Positions 7,928 through 16,920 of a DNA stretch of 64,000 nucleotides are shown piece by piece (position 1 is the first letter of the stretch; each line of letters opens with the position of its first letter). Source of the stretch: Williamwhitmania taraxaci (GTDB lineage Bacteria; Bacteroidota; Bacteroidia; Bacteroidales; Williamwhitmaniaceae); the NCBI RefSeq assembly GCF_900096565.1, contig NZ_FMYP01000012.1:1-64000 (forward strand). Reading direction: 5' to 3'. Made by a program: the position numbers and the translations under genes. The notes beneath the pieces are model-generated. The model had not been told where the DNA came from. It saw nothing but the letters and a program-made list of their open reading frames with translations, and ran no database searches.

Positions 7928-8749
7928 ATGAGGCGTTTATTTATTGTGCTTGCGGTGGTTGTTCCTTTGTCCGTATTCACGGGATGTAGTAAGGATGGCG
8001 GAATTAACTTATTTACGCTACAACAGGATATTGAGTTTGGGCGACAGCTCGATTCTTCAGTAATGGCAAATCCAGATGAGTATAAGATATTGGATAAAGC
8101 CACTCATCCTAAAGCATACGAGCACTTAGAACGGGTTCGCGATGCTATTTTGAACTCAGGGCTTATTACGTATAAATCTGAATTTGAGTGGCAGGTAAAG
8201 ATTATTGATAACGATGAGGTTCTAAATGCATTTGCTGCTCCTGGTGGTTATATGTATTTCTATACTGGGCTCATTAAATACCTCGACAATGAATCGCAAT
8301 TTGCCGGAGTGATGGCTCACGAAATGGCGCATGCTGATAAAAGACACTCCACTCAAACGATGACTAAGACGTATGGTTTTGATGTTCTCTTAAGTGTTTT
8401 GCTTGGCGATAAACCATCGGTTATGGCCGATGTTTTGGGCCAGCTGGCCAAAGGGGCAACTTCGCTTAAGTTTAGCCGGGAGCATGAATACCAAGCTGAT
8501 GAGTTTGCGGTTAAATATCTTAATGCAACCAATGGCAACTCGAACTATGCACCTCGCGAGGTAGCCGGGTTTTTTGAAAAACTCACTGCAGCCGGTCAAA
8601 GTGGTAAAACGCCTGAATTCCTAAGTACTCACCCTTCGCCAGAGAATCGAATTAGCGAAATTGAGCGTATTTGGAAGGAGTTAGGCTCAAAGGTAGGTGA
8701 AACCTACATAGACAGATATAATGAGTTTAAAAGCAGCGTGTCGAAATAA
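7928..8749 (+). CDS. M48-family metalloprotease, lipoprotein
   Basis: This 273-residue protease begins with a lipoprotein signal (MRRLFIVLAV...VFTGC, lipidated Cys20), so it should be anchored in the envelope. The zinc motif is HEMAH (His131, Glu132, His135), with the third ligand in EYQADEFA (Glu187). The C-terminal STHPSPENRI motif is typical of the Oma1/BepA/LoiP group of M48 peptidases, which act in quality control of outer-membrane proteins. A longer frame from 7898 adds ten residues that break the lipoprotein signal, so ATG 7928 is chosen. It converges with ettA. Confidence 0.92.
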   Translation: MRRLFIVLAVVVPLSVFTGCSKDGGINLFTLQQDIEFGRQLDSSVMANPDEYKILDKATHPKAYEHLERVRDAILNSGLITYKSEFEWQVKIIDNDEVLNAFAAPGGYMYFYTGLIKYLDNESQFAGVMAHEMAHADKRHSTQTMTKTYGFDVLLSVLLGDKPSVMADVLGQLAKGATSLKFSREHEYQADEFAVKYLNATNGNSNYAPREVAGFFEKLTAAGQSGKTPEFLSTHPSPENRISEIERIWKELGSKVGETYIDRYNEFKSSVSK

Positions 8750-8769
8750 ACGTTGTTCATAGAATAAAA

Positions 8770-8807
8770 AGAGCGAGGGCGTTTCTGATGTGAAACGCCC
8801 TCGCTCT
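8770..8807. terminator. Bidirectional terminator between the M48 protease and ettA
   Basis: A 16-bp perfect stem (8770-8785 with 8792-8807, loop TGATGT) lies between convergent genes. The minus-strand side is followed by TTTTTATTC, so it is strongest for ettA. Confidence 0.88.
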
Positions 8808-8825
8808 GTTCTATAGTATTACGAA

Positions 8826-10505
8826 TTAGTCGGCAATAAGCTTCTTGTAACGAAGCCTTTTTGGCCCCTCTTCTCCCAATCGCTCCTTCTTGTTAATTTC
8901 ATAATCGGAGTAGGATCCTTCGAAGAAGTAAACCTGTGAGTTGCCTTCGAAGGCAAGAATATGCGTAGCAATACGATCGAGGAACCACCTGTCGTGCGAA
9001 ATTACTACTGCACATCCAGCAAAGTTCTCTAGACCTTCTTCAAGGGCACGAAGGGTGTTGATGTCGATATCGTTGGTAGGCTCATCGAGCAGTATCACAT
9101 TACCTTCCTCTTTCAGAGCAACGGCCAAGTGCAACCGGTTACGCTCTCCGCCCGAAAGCGCAGCGCACTTTTTTTCCTGATCGGCACCAGAAAAGTTGAA
9201 TCGACCAACGTATGCCCGAGAGTTTTGCATTTTCCCTCCGAGTAGCATTGTTTCCGTTCCGCCCGAAATAACCTCAAAAACCGATTTTACAGGGTCAATG
9301 TCTTTATGCTGTTGGTCTACATAGGCCACTTTTACTGTTTCGCCAACCTCAAAGGTTCCATGGTCCGGTGTTTCAATACCCATAATCAACCTAAATAGGG
9401 TGGTTTTACCGGCACCGTTAGGGCCAATTACACCAACAATTCCGGCTGGAGGTAAAGAGAAACTTAAGTCTTCGAAGAGCAGTTTGTCGCCATAGCCCTT
9501 CGATACATTTTTAACCTCAATTACCTTGTTTCCAAGTCTCGGTCCATTGGGGATGTATATTTCTAACTTTTCCTCTTTTTGTTTCTCGTCTTCATTCAGC
9601 ATCTTGTCGTATGCCGCAAGACGTGCCTTTCCTTTGGCTTGGCGAGCTTTAGGAGCCATCCTAACCCATTCCAATTCATGTTCCAACGATTTTCTTCGCT
9701 TGCTCTCTTGCTTCTCTTCTTGAGCCAATCGTTTGGATTTCTGATCGAGCCAAGAGGAGTAGTTGCCTTTCCATGGAATTCCTTCGCCACGGTCTAACTC
9801 GAGAATCCACCCTGCAACGTTATCGAGGAAATAGCGATCGTGGGTTACTGCAATAACGGTTCCTTTATACTGCTGTAGGTGTAACTCCAGCCACTCAACA
9901 CTTTCGGCGTCGAGGTGGTTAGTAGGCTCGTCGAGTAGAAGAATCTCTGGTTCTTTGAGCAGTAATCGGCAGAGAGCTAATCGGCGTCGTTCTCCTCCCG
10001 AAAGGTTCTTTACAATTGAATCGCTATCGGGGCAGCGAAGAGCATCCATTGCCCGCTCTAACTTGCTGTCGATTTCCCATCCGTTCACTGCATCAATTTG
10101 TTCGGTAACAATACCTTGCCGCTCAATGAGTTTGTTCATTGCATCATCGCTCATTGGCTCTGCAAAGCGATTATTTATCTCTTCATACTCTTTTAGGAGA
10201 TCAATCACCTCCTGCACGCCTTCTTGCACAATCTCTCGGGCAGTTTTTGTCTCATCGAGGTGCGGCTCCTGTTCGAGATAGCCAACGCTGTAACCCGGTG
10301 AAAAAACAACATCTCCTTGAAATGATTTCTCAATACCCGCAATAATCTTGAGTAGAGTCGATTTTCCAGAGCCGTTTAATCCAATGATGCCTATTTTGGC
10401 ACCATAGAAAAATGAGAGGTAGATGTTGCTTAGAACTTTCTTTTGAGGAGGGTATGTTTTAGTAACCCCCACCATCGAAAAAATGATTTTTTTGTCGTCA
10501 GCCAT
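8826..10505 (-). CDS. ettA: ABC-F protein EttA, energy-dependent translational throttle
   Basis: This is a 559-residue protein with two ABC ATPase domains and no membrane segment, near the 555 residues of E. coli EttA. Walker A motifs are GLNGSGKST (42-50) and GPNGAGKTT. Signature motifs are LSGGERRRLAL and LSGGERNRLHL, and both Walker B segments end in LLDEPTN. The inter-domain linker is rich in Lys and Arg (QESKRRKSLEHELEWVRMAPKARQAKGKAR), as in EttA. It binds the ribosomal E site and gates the first peptide bond according to the ATP/ADP ratio. The start MADDKKIIFSM fits the family. Confidence 0.95.
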   Translation of the reverse strand: MADDKKIIFSMVGVTKTYPPQKKVLSNIYLSFFYGAKIGIIGLNGSGKSTLLKIIAGIEKSFQGDVVFSPGYSVGYLEQEPHLDETKTAREIVQEGVQEVIDLLKEYEEINNRFAEPMSDDAMNKLIERQGIVTEQIDAVNGWEIDSKLERAMDALRCPDSDSIVKNLSGGERRRLALCRLLLKEPEILLLDEPTNHLDAESVEWLELHLQQYKGTVIAVTHDRYFLDNVAGWILELDRGEGIPWKGNYSSWLDQKSKRLAQEEKQESKRRKSLEHELEWVRMAPKARQAKGKARLAAYDKMLNEDEKQKEEKLEIYIPNGPRLGNKVIEVKNVSKGYGDKLLFEDLSFSLPPAGIVGVIGPNGAGKTTLFRLIMGIETPDHGTFEVGETVKVAYVDQQHKDIDPVKSVFEVISGGTETMLLGGKMQNSRAYVGRFNFSGADQEKKCAALSGGERNRLHLAVALKEEGNVILLDEPTNDIDINTLRALEEGLENFAGCAVVISHDRWFLDRIATHILAFEGNSQVYFFEGSYSDYEINKKERLGEEGPKRLRYKKLIAD

Positions 10506-10534
10506 TATTGTTGTTTAATTGTTTTCGAAGAAAT

Positions 10535-10559
10535 GCCCCGCTAGTGCGGGGCAAATATA
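10535..10559 (-). promoter_or_regulatory. ettA promoter box and 5' leader hairpin
   Basis: The minus-strand -7 box TATATTTG (10559-10552) runs directly into GCCCCGC-ACTA-GCGGGGC (10552-10535), so the transcript would begin at or in this GC-rich stem. It lies 29 nt upstream of the ettA start. It could stabilise the mRNA 5' end or affect translation start. Confidence 0.55.
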
Positions 10560-10666
10560 TTGCAATTTAACCATCTCTGGTTTACACCGTAGAATGAACT
10601 CGTGTCCTCTTCAATCGTTCCTGATAATTTGGCGATTGTGGGAGGACTTTGTTGTGTATCTAACGC

Positions 10667-11515
10667 CTACTTGTTCAGTTTTTTTAGATCCTTAATCATA
10701 AGTCCATCGTCTTCTTTGTTCTTGATGGTATGATAATCCCAATAGTATAGCTTGTTTTCGCCTATACCTATAATCATTTTATAGCAACGGGCTTGCATTC
10801 TGGTTCCCTCGGGACCTACCTTATGTAAAAAAACCACGTTGGTATTTCTCTCTTCAATTGCCTTCTCAATATCTTCGGACTTTACCACTTTAATGGTGAA
10901 TTTATAGTTCGATTGAAGTGTTGCTAAACTACGGGCCTCTTTGGCGAGGTCTTTTTCTACAACCCAAAGCTCTTTAGTATGTACGTCTCCTCGGTTTTTA
11001 TTGTAGTAGTTAAACATGTTTGCCGTTAGCAGTTCGGAATTTGTTTTCATGAGCTGTATGTGGTTCTGGAGAAAGGTGACTAGCGCTTTCGACTTGTAAG
11101 CCCAGCTAAACTCATCCACATTGGCATAGCTAATTGGAATACCGCAAATTTCGGGCATGTCGGTAATCCTCTTCACTGCTGCACCAAGCAATACGCTTAG
11201 AAAGTTATAGCTTGCCTCTATTTTGTCTTTTGGAAATTTTACCTGAATAACTACCAAAAATGACTTTTCAGGGTCTTTGCGCATTTCCTCAAACTGGGTG
11301 TTGTTGATAAACTCGAAGGGGGTGATGGTCCAAAACTTTTCAACAGCTTCCTTCACTTTCATGTTGTACTCGCTCATTGGATTGTTTTGGAGCACAACAT
11401 AGGTTTTGGTTTTGAAAAACCGATCAACGTCAGCCTGAGTGGGGACGTATCGTTCAGCGCTACAGTAGAAAGCGCTCAATATTAGCGATGCGGTAATGAA
11501 AATGAATTTTCTCAT
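10667..11515 (-). CDS. Exported protein of unknown function
   Basis: No function is recognised. The 282-residue product starts at ATG 11515 with a signal peptide (MRKFIFITASLILSAFYCSA, about 1-20). A frame open to 11572 adds 19 polar residues that would bury the signal. The mature part is mixed alpha/beta with QNNPMSEYNMKVKEAVEKFW near the N-terminus, where a short-lived ATPase or peptidase motif was looked for and not found. It ends in YYWDYHTIKNKEDDGLMIKDLKKL. It follows the gene at 11539-12213 by 23 nt and is probably co-transcribed with it. Confidence 0.75.
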   Translation of the reverse strand: MRKFIFITASLILSAFYCSAERYVPTQADVDRFFKTKTYVVLQNNPMSEYNMKVKEAVEKFWTITPFEFINNTQFEEMRKDPEKSFLVVIQVKFPKDKIEASYNFLSVLLGAAVKRITDMPEICGIPISYANVDEFSWAYKSKALVTFLQNHIQLMKTNSELLTANMFNYYNKNRGDVHTKELWVVEKDLAKEARSLATLQSNYKFTIKVVKSEDIEKAIEERNTNVVFLHKVGPEGTRMQARCYKMIIGIGENKLYYWDYHTIKNKEDDGLMIKDLKKLNK

Positions 11516-11538
11516 AGCGTATGGTTTTTGTTGTGATT

Positions 11539-12213
11539 TTATTTCTTTGTTGGTATTAAAAGCGGATTGCATTGGTTATACCTGCGAATGTAAAGAAACT
11601 TTAAATCTTTTTTCTTTCTCTTGCTTAAATTTAAATACTCTTTTGCCAACTCGTCATCGGCTGCAATGGAGGTCGATACATTTGGGACGGTGTAGTCGGA
11701 GACTTTACCTGTTTTAAAATTTAATAGGAACTGGCGCGTCTCCTGTATTGAGTAAAGGTTTGGTGAGATATTGTAATTGGCTCCATAGCCATTATAGAAG
11801 GGATCGTAATATTGTTGATTTGTCACTGTAACGGTTGCAATAAAGTGGCAGAGGTTGCCTACAATTGAAATCTTATTAAAACTACCTCCAAGGTTTATGT
11901 AGATTACGCCATTGTTAGAGAATCCCCAAATTTGTTCGGTTAATACCTCTTTTCGAAGCCCATTCTCATCGAAAAAGAAAATCTTTTTTCCGCCCAATAC
12001 TTTATCGAAGAATGCGGGGCTGGAAAGATTCTCGGAGATGATTAGGCGTGACTTAGGAATGGGATTGTTGTTCTTTACTTGTGCAAAAGTAAGATAAATC
12101 CCATTATTAAAAGAGAAATCGGGGGTATATACGGTGCTCGACAAACTGTCCGATTGGGCATGAAAGCCTGTGGATAGAAGTAAGAGAACTAGTAGGTTGA
12201 TGAACTTAGTCAT
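11539..12213 (-). CDS. Exported protein of unknown function
   Basis: The 224-residue product has a signal peptide (about 1-19, ending FHAQ-SD) and a mature part that looks beta-rich. It contains DGIYLTF-like (NNGIYLTFAQVKNNNPIP) and VIYINLGGSFNKI segments. Small Bacteroidota proteins with the pattern of an exposed loop followed by a hydrophobic strand often sit in the periplasm or outer membrane, but no named domain is recognised. Minus-strand boxes TAATTTTG and TATTTTTG lie just upstream of the start. The gene precedes 10667-11515 in the same direction. Confidence 0.75.
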   Translation of the reverse strand: MTKFINLLVLLLLSTGFHAQSDSLSSTVYTPDFSFNNGIYLTFAQVKNNNPIPKSRLIISENLSSPAFFDKVLGGKKIFFFDENGLRKEVLTEQIWGFSNNGVIYINLGGSFNKISIVGNLCHFIATVTVTNQQYYDPFYNGYGANYNISPNLYSIQETRQFLLNFKTGKVSDYTVPNVSTSIAADDELAKEYLNLSKRKKKDLKFLYIRRYNQCNPLLIPTKK

Positions 12214-12348
12214 GTGAGGATATTAATCTTCCAAAATTACAAAAATATACTAATTCAAGGCTACGTTTCGGTTAAGGCATGTCTTTACTTCTTATTTTTT
12301 TCACGATAATATCTATCTTGCGACCAAATTCAATAGAACAGTTGAGCT

Positions 12349-14154
12349 ATGAACCTAGTTGATTCGGAAGAGTTTAAAAAGGCTGCGAACTTGAACACTG
12401 TAGGTGGGGATAGTCTATCCAAACTCCTGATGTACATGTTGAAAGTTAACGCAATTAATAAGGTTTATGCAAAATTTGCCGACAAAAAGGGTTTGGAGTT
12501 TATAGATGCGGTAATTGGTGAACTCGAGGTTAAGTTTGAAATTAGTCCCGAAGATCTTAAGCGAATCCCAAAGACCGGATCATTTATAACTGTTTCGAAC
12601 CATCCCTTTGGAGGCATTGATGGAATTCTTCTGATTCGAACATTGGGGGAGATTAGGCCGGATTACAAAGTGCTTGCTAATTTTATGCTTAGTAAGATAA
12701 GGCCCATTGAAGAGTTTTTTTTCCCCGTTAATCCTTTTGAAACACGTAAGGGAGCGAAATCGAGCCTTACGGGACTGAAGTTGGCTCTCAACCATCTACA
12801 CGATGGAAATTGCCTCGGAGTTTTTCCTGCTGGTGAGGTATCGTCCTATCAATCAGGTTTTTTGGGAGTGGCAGATAAAAAATGGCAACCTTCTATTGTT
12901 AAATTAATTAAGAATGCAAAGGTGCCAGTGGTTCCCGTGTATTTCGATGGCACCAATAGCAAGTTATTTCATTTGCTTGGGTTGATTCATCCTATATTGC
13001 GAACTATTAAGCTACCTTCCGAACTGTTCAATAAGCGCAACAAGGTAATCCGCATACGGATAGGGAACCCCATATGCGTTAATGAGCAGGAAGAATTTTC
13101 TGATTTGAGCCAATACTCACGCTTCCTTCGTGCAAAAACCTATGCGCTGGGAACTTCGTTGGAGGTAAAAAAATTCTTTTCTCCTAGGATTAAAGAGGTT
13201 GAGGTGGTCGAAGATATTGTTGCCCCGATCGATCCTTCCATTGTTCTTGAGGAAGTCGAAAACCTAAAGAAAGAATATTTGCTTTTTCAGAGTAAGAACT
13301 ATTCTGTGATATGCGCTCCTTCGGTTCAAATGCCGAACATGATGAATGAAATTGGGCGTCTGCGCGAAATTACTTTTAGGGAGGTAGGCGAGGGCACAAA
13401 CCGAAAAATTGATATTGATGAATTTGACCTTTACTATAATCAACTCTTTATTTGGGATGAGGATGAGAAAAAAATTGTGGGGGCATACCGAGCCGGTAAA
13501 GGACAAGATATCCTAGATCAATATGGAATTGATGGGTTTTATCTGCATACGCTGTTTAAAATTGATGAGAATTTCTCACCTTACCTCAGACAAAGCATCG
13601 AACTGGGAAGATCCTTTATTGTTAAGGATTATCAGCGAAAGCCCATGCCGTTGTTCTTGCTATGGAAAGGTATTCTTTATTTCATTCTAAAACATCCCGA
13701 ATACAGGTACTTGATAGGCCCGGTTTCTATTAGCGATAAACTCTCGATGTTTACCAAGGGTATCATCATTCAGTTTATGCGCGATAATCATTACGATGTG
13801 GAACTGGCCAAGTTTATTAAGCCACGTAAACGATTCAAGGCTAAGTTTGGAAACGTAGATGCCGATATTTTGCTTCAGCACTCCAACGATATAAATAAGT
13901 TGGATAAATTTATCGCCGATATTGAAGATGCCGACTATAGGATGCCGGTGCTCCTGAAAAAATACATAAAGTTGAATGGTAAGATCATTGGGTTTAACGT
14001 CGACCCCCTCTTCAACAACTGTCTTGATGGTCTTCTGATCCTTGATTTGTTTCAGGTGCCAATTGAAACGATTACCTCGCTTTCAAAGGAGATTAATGAT
14101 AAAACGATTTTAGAGCGGTTCAATCTCTCCGACTATACCTTCGAGGAGGAGTAA
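12349..14154 (+). CDS. olsF: Fused PlsC-like / GNAT acyltransferase, OlsF-type aminolipid synthase
   Basis: The 601-residue protein joins two acyltransferases. The N-terminal PlsC/LPLAT domain (about 60-275) has NHPFGGIDG (84-92), the His/Asp acyltransfer motif as it appears in this subfamily, and FPAGEVSSYQ. The C-terminal GNAT N-acyltransferase domain (about 305-500) resembles OlsB. Fusions of this order are known as OlsF, studied in Serratia and Flavobacterium, which N-acylate and then O-acylate an amino acid. In Bacteroidota the product may be ornithine or glycine lipid, and the amino acid cannot be told from sequence. The gene is monocistronic, with its own terminator. Confidence 0.85.
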   Translation: MNLVDSEEFKKAANLNTVGGDSLSKLLMYMLKVNAINKVYAKFADKKGLEFIDAVIGELEVKFEISPEDLKRIPKTGSFITVSNHPFGGIDGILLIRTLGEIRPDYKVLANFMLSKIRPIEEFFFPVNPFETRKGAKSSLTGLKLALNHLHDGNCLGVFPAGEVSSYQSGFLGVADKKWQPSIVKLIKNAKVPVVPVYFDGTNSKLFHLLGLIHPILRTIKLPSELFNKRNKVIRIRIGNPICVNEQEEFSDLSQYSRFLRAKTYALGTSLEVKKFFSPRIKEVEVVEDIVAPIDPSIVLEEVENLKKEYLLFQSKNYSVICAPSVQMPNMMNEIGRLREITFREVGEGTNRKIDIDEFDLYYNQLFIWDEDEKKIVGAYRAGKGQDILDQYGIDGFYLHTLFKIDENFSPYLRQSIELGRSFIVKDYQRKPMPLFLLWKGILYFILKHPEYRYLIGPVSISDKLSMFTKGIIIQFMRDNHYDVELAKFIKPRKRFKAKFGNVDADILLQHSNDINKLDKFIADIEDADYRMPVLLKKYIKLNGKIIGFNVDPLFNNCLDGLLILDLFQVPIETITSLSKEINDKTILERFNLSDYTFEEE

Positions 14155-14176
14155 TCGTTGTGTTAATTGTGGCGAA

Positions 14177-14209
14177 GTGCTTCCGTTTTTCTGAAGCACG
14201 TTTGTTTTT
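14177..14209 (+). terminator. Intrinsic terminator of the olsF-like gene
   Basis: GTGCTTC (14177-14183) pairs with GAAGCAC (14193-14199), followed by GTTTGTTTTT, 22 nt after the stop. Confidence 0.7.
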
Positions 14210-14294
14210 GCTGAACAATCTTATGTAAATGAGACGCTGTTTAATTGCACATCCCGCTGTTTTTTTGTTATTTGCATAGAAATTCATTAATACC

Positions 14295-14975
14295 ATGGCC
14301 ATGCAAAAGAGATCAATGTTTTCTATCCTTACCCTGATGGTGAGTTTTATTATGGCCTCCTGCAGCGGTGGGGGTGACGGTTCAATTGTCGAAGTTAAGG
14401 CAGGTTCCCCACAGGAGGTGGAGTCGATTTCGAAAACGACTTCTCTGTTGCAGATCGACACCGTTGCATCTCTAGTTAATTGGATTGGAAACAAGCCGGG
14501 TGGAAGCCATACCGGCACTCTAAAACTTCAAAGCGGTTACTTGGAATATGCCGATCAACAATTAGTTGGTGGTAGGATAGTATTCAATATGAGTTCCATT
14601 GCAAATACCGACATTAGCGATTCCGAGTCGCGCATTAGGTTGGAAACACATTTGAAATCGCCCGATTTCTTTAATACCGTCCGGTTTGCAACTTCCGATC
14701 TGGTTATAACAAAGGTGAATTTTTCCGACTCCAACAAATCGGGTGAGTGTATTGTAAGCGGAAATTTAACTATTAAAGGTATAACAAAAGGTATTGTTTT
14801 TAGCAGTCGTGTTGAGGTTAGCGGTGGTCAAGTAACTGCGCACGTTGGTCCAATCTCAATAAATAGAACCGATTGGGGGGTTAACTATGGCTCGAAATCT
14901 ATTTTCGACAACCTCAAGGATAAGTTTATTGACGATAATATTGAGATCACGGTTGTATTAAAAACAGTAAAGTAA
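14295..14975 (+). CDS. YceI-family lipoprotein
   Basis: The 226-residue product has a lipoprotein signal (about 1-22, MASC with lipidated Cys23), a short Gly/Ser linker and a YceI domain (about 55-225). Domain marks are VNWIGNKPGGSHTGTLKL, FNMSSIANTD, LKSPDFFN and ISINRTDWGVNYG. YceI proteins are lipocalin-like barrels that bind polyisoprenoids or similar amphiphiles in the periplasm. ATG 14295 and ATG 14301 are both possible starts. No neighbour suggests a particular ligand. Confidence 0.92.
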   Translation: MAMQKRSMFSILTLMVSFIMASCSGGGDGSIVEVKAGSPQEVESISKTTSLLQIDTVASLVNWIGNKPGGSHTGTLKLQSGYLEYADQQLVGGRIVFNMSSIANTDISDSESRIRLETHLKSPDFFNTVRFATSDLVITKVNFSDSNKSGECIVSGNLTIKGITKGIVFSSRVEVSGGQVTAHVGPISINRTDWGVNYGSKSIFDNLKDKFIDDNIEITVVLKTVK

Positions 14976-15107
14976 TATTTTTGGATTCTTACCCGTAATG
15001 CTCCAATTCTAATAAAAAATATGACCGTAGGCACTGGTGTAGATCGTTTTTGTGTTCTCTTTTTATAATACTATCAATTAATCGCTTGGATTAACCTCAA
15101 GCCTTCC

Positions 15108-15115
15108 TACCTTTG
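15108..15115 (+). promoter_or_regulatory. -7 box of engB
   Basis: TACCTTTG matches TAnnTTTG and lies 13 nt before the engB start, giving a very short leader. Confidence 0.6.
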
Positions 15116-15128
15116 CAAAAAAAGCAAG

Positions 15129-15755
15129 ATGGATAATTTGGTTAAAAAGGCATTGTTTGTAAAGTCGAGCGCCAAGATTGAGGAGTGTCCAGCCGATGGA
15201 ATCAATGAGTATGCCTTTATTGGCCGAAGCAACGTTGGAAAATCGTCTCTTATTAATATGCTCACAGGCCAAAATGGTATGGCTAAAGTGTCCCAAACGC
15301 CAGGCAAAACGCAGCTGATCAACCACTATTTTATCAATGGGAGTTGGTATTTAGTCGACCTTCCTGGTTACGGTTTTGCAAAAACATCAAAAGCGTCACG
15401 GGCGATATTCCACGCAATGATTACCAACTACATCCAGAATAGGGAAACGTTAATAAACCTTTTCGTTTTGGTTGACTCAAGGCTAGAGCCACAAAAGGTC
15501 GATCTGGAATTTATAAGTGCACTCGGAGAGAGCCAGGTTCCATTTACAATAATCTTTACAAAGGCCGACAAGATTAGCAAATCCGCACTTCAGCGAAATA
15601 TAGCAACGTACCAAGAGGAGTTGTCCAAAGAGTGGGACGAGTTGCCTAAGATGATTGCTACTTCTGCGGAAAGTAAGTTAGGGCGAGAAGAAGTGATGCA
15701 CTTCATCGACGAGTTGAACCGCCTTGTTAAGGAGGAGAAGTCTGAAAACAGTTAG
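15129..15755 (+). CDS. engB: Ribosome biogenesis GTPase EngB (YihA/YsxC)
   Basis: This 208-residue TRAFAC GTPase is needed for late assembly of the large ribosomal subunit. The G1 motif is GRSNVGKSS (32-40). G3 is DLPGYG (77-82), G4 is TKAD, and G5 is in ATSAE. The N-terminal segment before G1 and the short length are typical of EngB rather than Era or Der. Confidence 0.95.
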   Translation: MDNLVKKALFVKSSAKIEECPADGINEYAFIGRSNVGKSSLINMLTGQNGMAKVSQTPGKTQLINHYFINGSWYLVDLPGYGFAKTSKASRAIFHAMITNYIQNRETLINLFVLVDSRLEPQKVDLEFISALGESQVPFTIIFTKADKISKSALQRNIATYQEELSKEWDELPKMIATSAESKLGREEVMHFIDELNRLVKEEKSENS

Positions 15756-15829
15756 TTGCTCGTAACAGAGATTCTGTAAACATGGTATTAAACAGTAAGG
15801 AATATCGTACGTCAGCAATTTATTATCAT

Positions 15830-15837
15830 TAAATTTG
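15830..15837 (+). promoter_or_regulatory. -7 box of prs
   Basis: TAAATTTG matches TAnnTTTG and lies 47 nt upstream of the prs start. Confidence 0.55.
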
Positions 15838-15884
15838 TGCCGTAATTATTTGCAGTAAATCCATACCAAATAAATATTTCACCA

Positions 15885-16829
15885 ATGCCTCACAAGAGCC
15901 CCATCAAGTTTTTTACAGGTAGAAACTCTCGCTATCTCGCTGAAAAAATTGCAAAGAGTTTTGGAACGGAACTGGGAAAATCATCGGTAATTGACTTTAG
16001 CGATGGTGAATTTCAGCCCTGCTTTGACGAGTCTGTTCGAGGTGCTACCGTCTTCATTATCCAGTCTACGTTTCCGCCCACAGACAATTTGTTCGAGTTA
16101 TTGCTGATGATAGATGCTGCTCACCGCGCATCTGCCTATAAAGTGGTAGCTGTTATTCCTTATTTTGGTTTTGCAAGGCAAGACCGCAAGGACAAACCAC
16201 GCGTGTCTATTGGAGCTAAGTTGGTGGCCAATTTGCTCAGCGCAGCAAAGGTTGATAGGATTATGACCATGGATCTGCATGCCGATCAAATTCAAGGGTT
16301 CTTCGATGTGCCAGTGGATCATCTGTATGCCAGTTCTATTTTTGTGCCTTATATCAAGGCGCACAACTTAGAAAATATTGCTATTGCAGCTCCTGATATG
16401 GGCGGTGCAAAAAGGGCAAATGCTTATAGTCGTTTCTTCGATGCTTCCATGATTATTTGTCACAAAAATCGGGAGAAAGCGAATGTGGTTTCTGAAATCA
16501 CGGCTATTGGCGATGTGATGGGGAAGAACGTGCTTATTTTGGATGACATGATTGATACTGCGGGAACCATGACCAAGGCGGCTGACATGCTTATGGATCG
16601 TGGTGCAAAAAGTGTTCGGGCCATCGCTACCCATCCGGTACTCTCAGGACCGGCATACGACCGGATTGCCAATAGCGTTTTGTCCGAAGTCTTGGTTACC
16701 GATACCATTCCACTCAAATTGGGTGAGGATATCTCCAAGATTCATGTGTTAAGCGTGGCTGATTTGTTTGCAGAGGTAATCGATAAAGTTTACAACTACC
16801 AGTCAATAAGTTCCAAGTTTATAATTTAA
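15885..16829 (+). CDS. prs: Ribose-phosphate pyrophosphokinase
   Basis: Prs makes PRPP from ribose 5-phosphate and ATP, feeding purine, pyrimidine, histidine and NAD synthesis. The 314 residues match the family's usual length. The ATP-binding flexible loop region FARQDRKDKPR and the Mg-binding segment MTMDLHADQIQGFF are present, as is the PRPP loop ILDDMIDTAGTM. The N-terminal PHKSPIKFFTGRNSRYLAEKIA fits class I enzymes. Confidence 0.96.
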   Translation: MPHKSPIKFFTGRNSRYLAEKIAKSFGTELGKSSVIDFSDGEFQPCFDESVRGATVFIIQSTFPPTDNLFELLLMIDAAHRASAYKVVAVIPYFGFARQDRKDKPRVSIGAKLVANLLSAAKVDRIMTMDLHADQIQGFFDVPVDHLYASSIFVPYIKAHNLENIAIAAPDMGGAKRANAYSRFFDASMIICHKNREKANVVSEITAIGDVMGKNVLILDDMIDTAGTMTKAADMLMDRGAKSVRAIATHPVLSGPAYDRIANSVLSEVLVTDTIPLKLGEDISKIHVLSVADLFAEVIDKVYNYQSISSKFII

Positions 16830-16832
16830 TGC

Positions 16833-16884
16833 TATATTTGCACCTCCATTTTTAGCAAATGGTGTAATGGGGAGCATATGCTCT
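16833..16884 (+). promoter_or_regulatory. rplY promoter box and structured leader
   Basis: The -7 box TATATTTG (16833-16840) overlaps nothing coding and gives a leader of about 75 nt. In it, CCATTT (16846-16851) pairs with AAATGG (16857-16862), and GAGCATATGCTC (16873-16884) is a perfect palindrome. The structure could support feedback by ribosomal protein L25, but this is inference. Confidence 0.5.
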
Positions 16885-16920
16885 GAGTAGCACTAATTAC
16901 TAATTTTTAATTACACAAAA

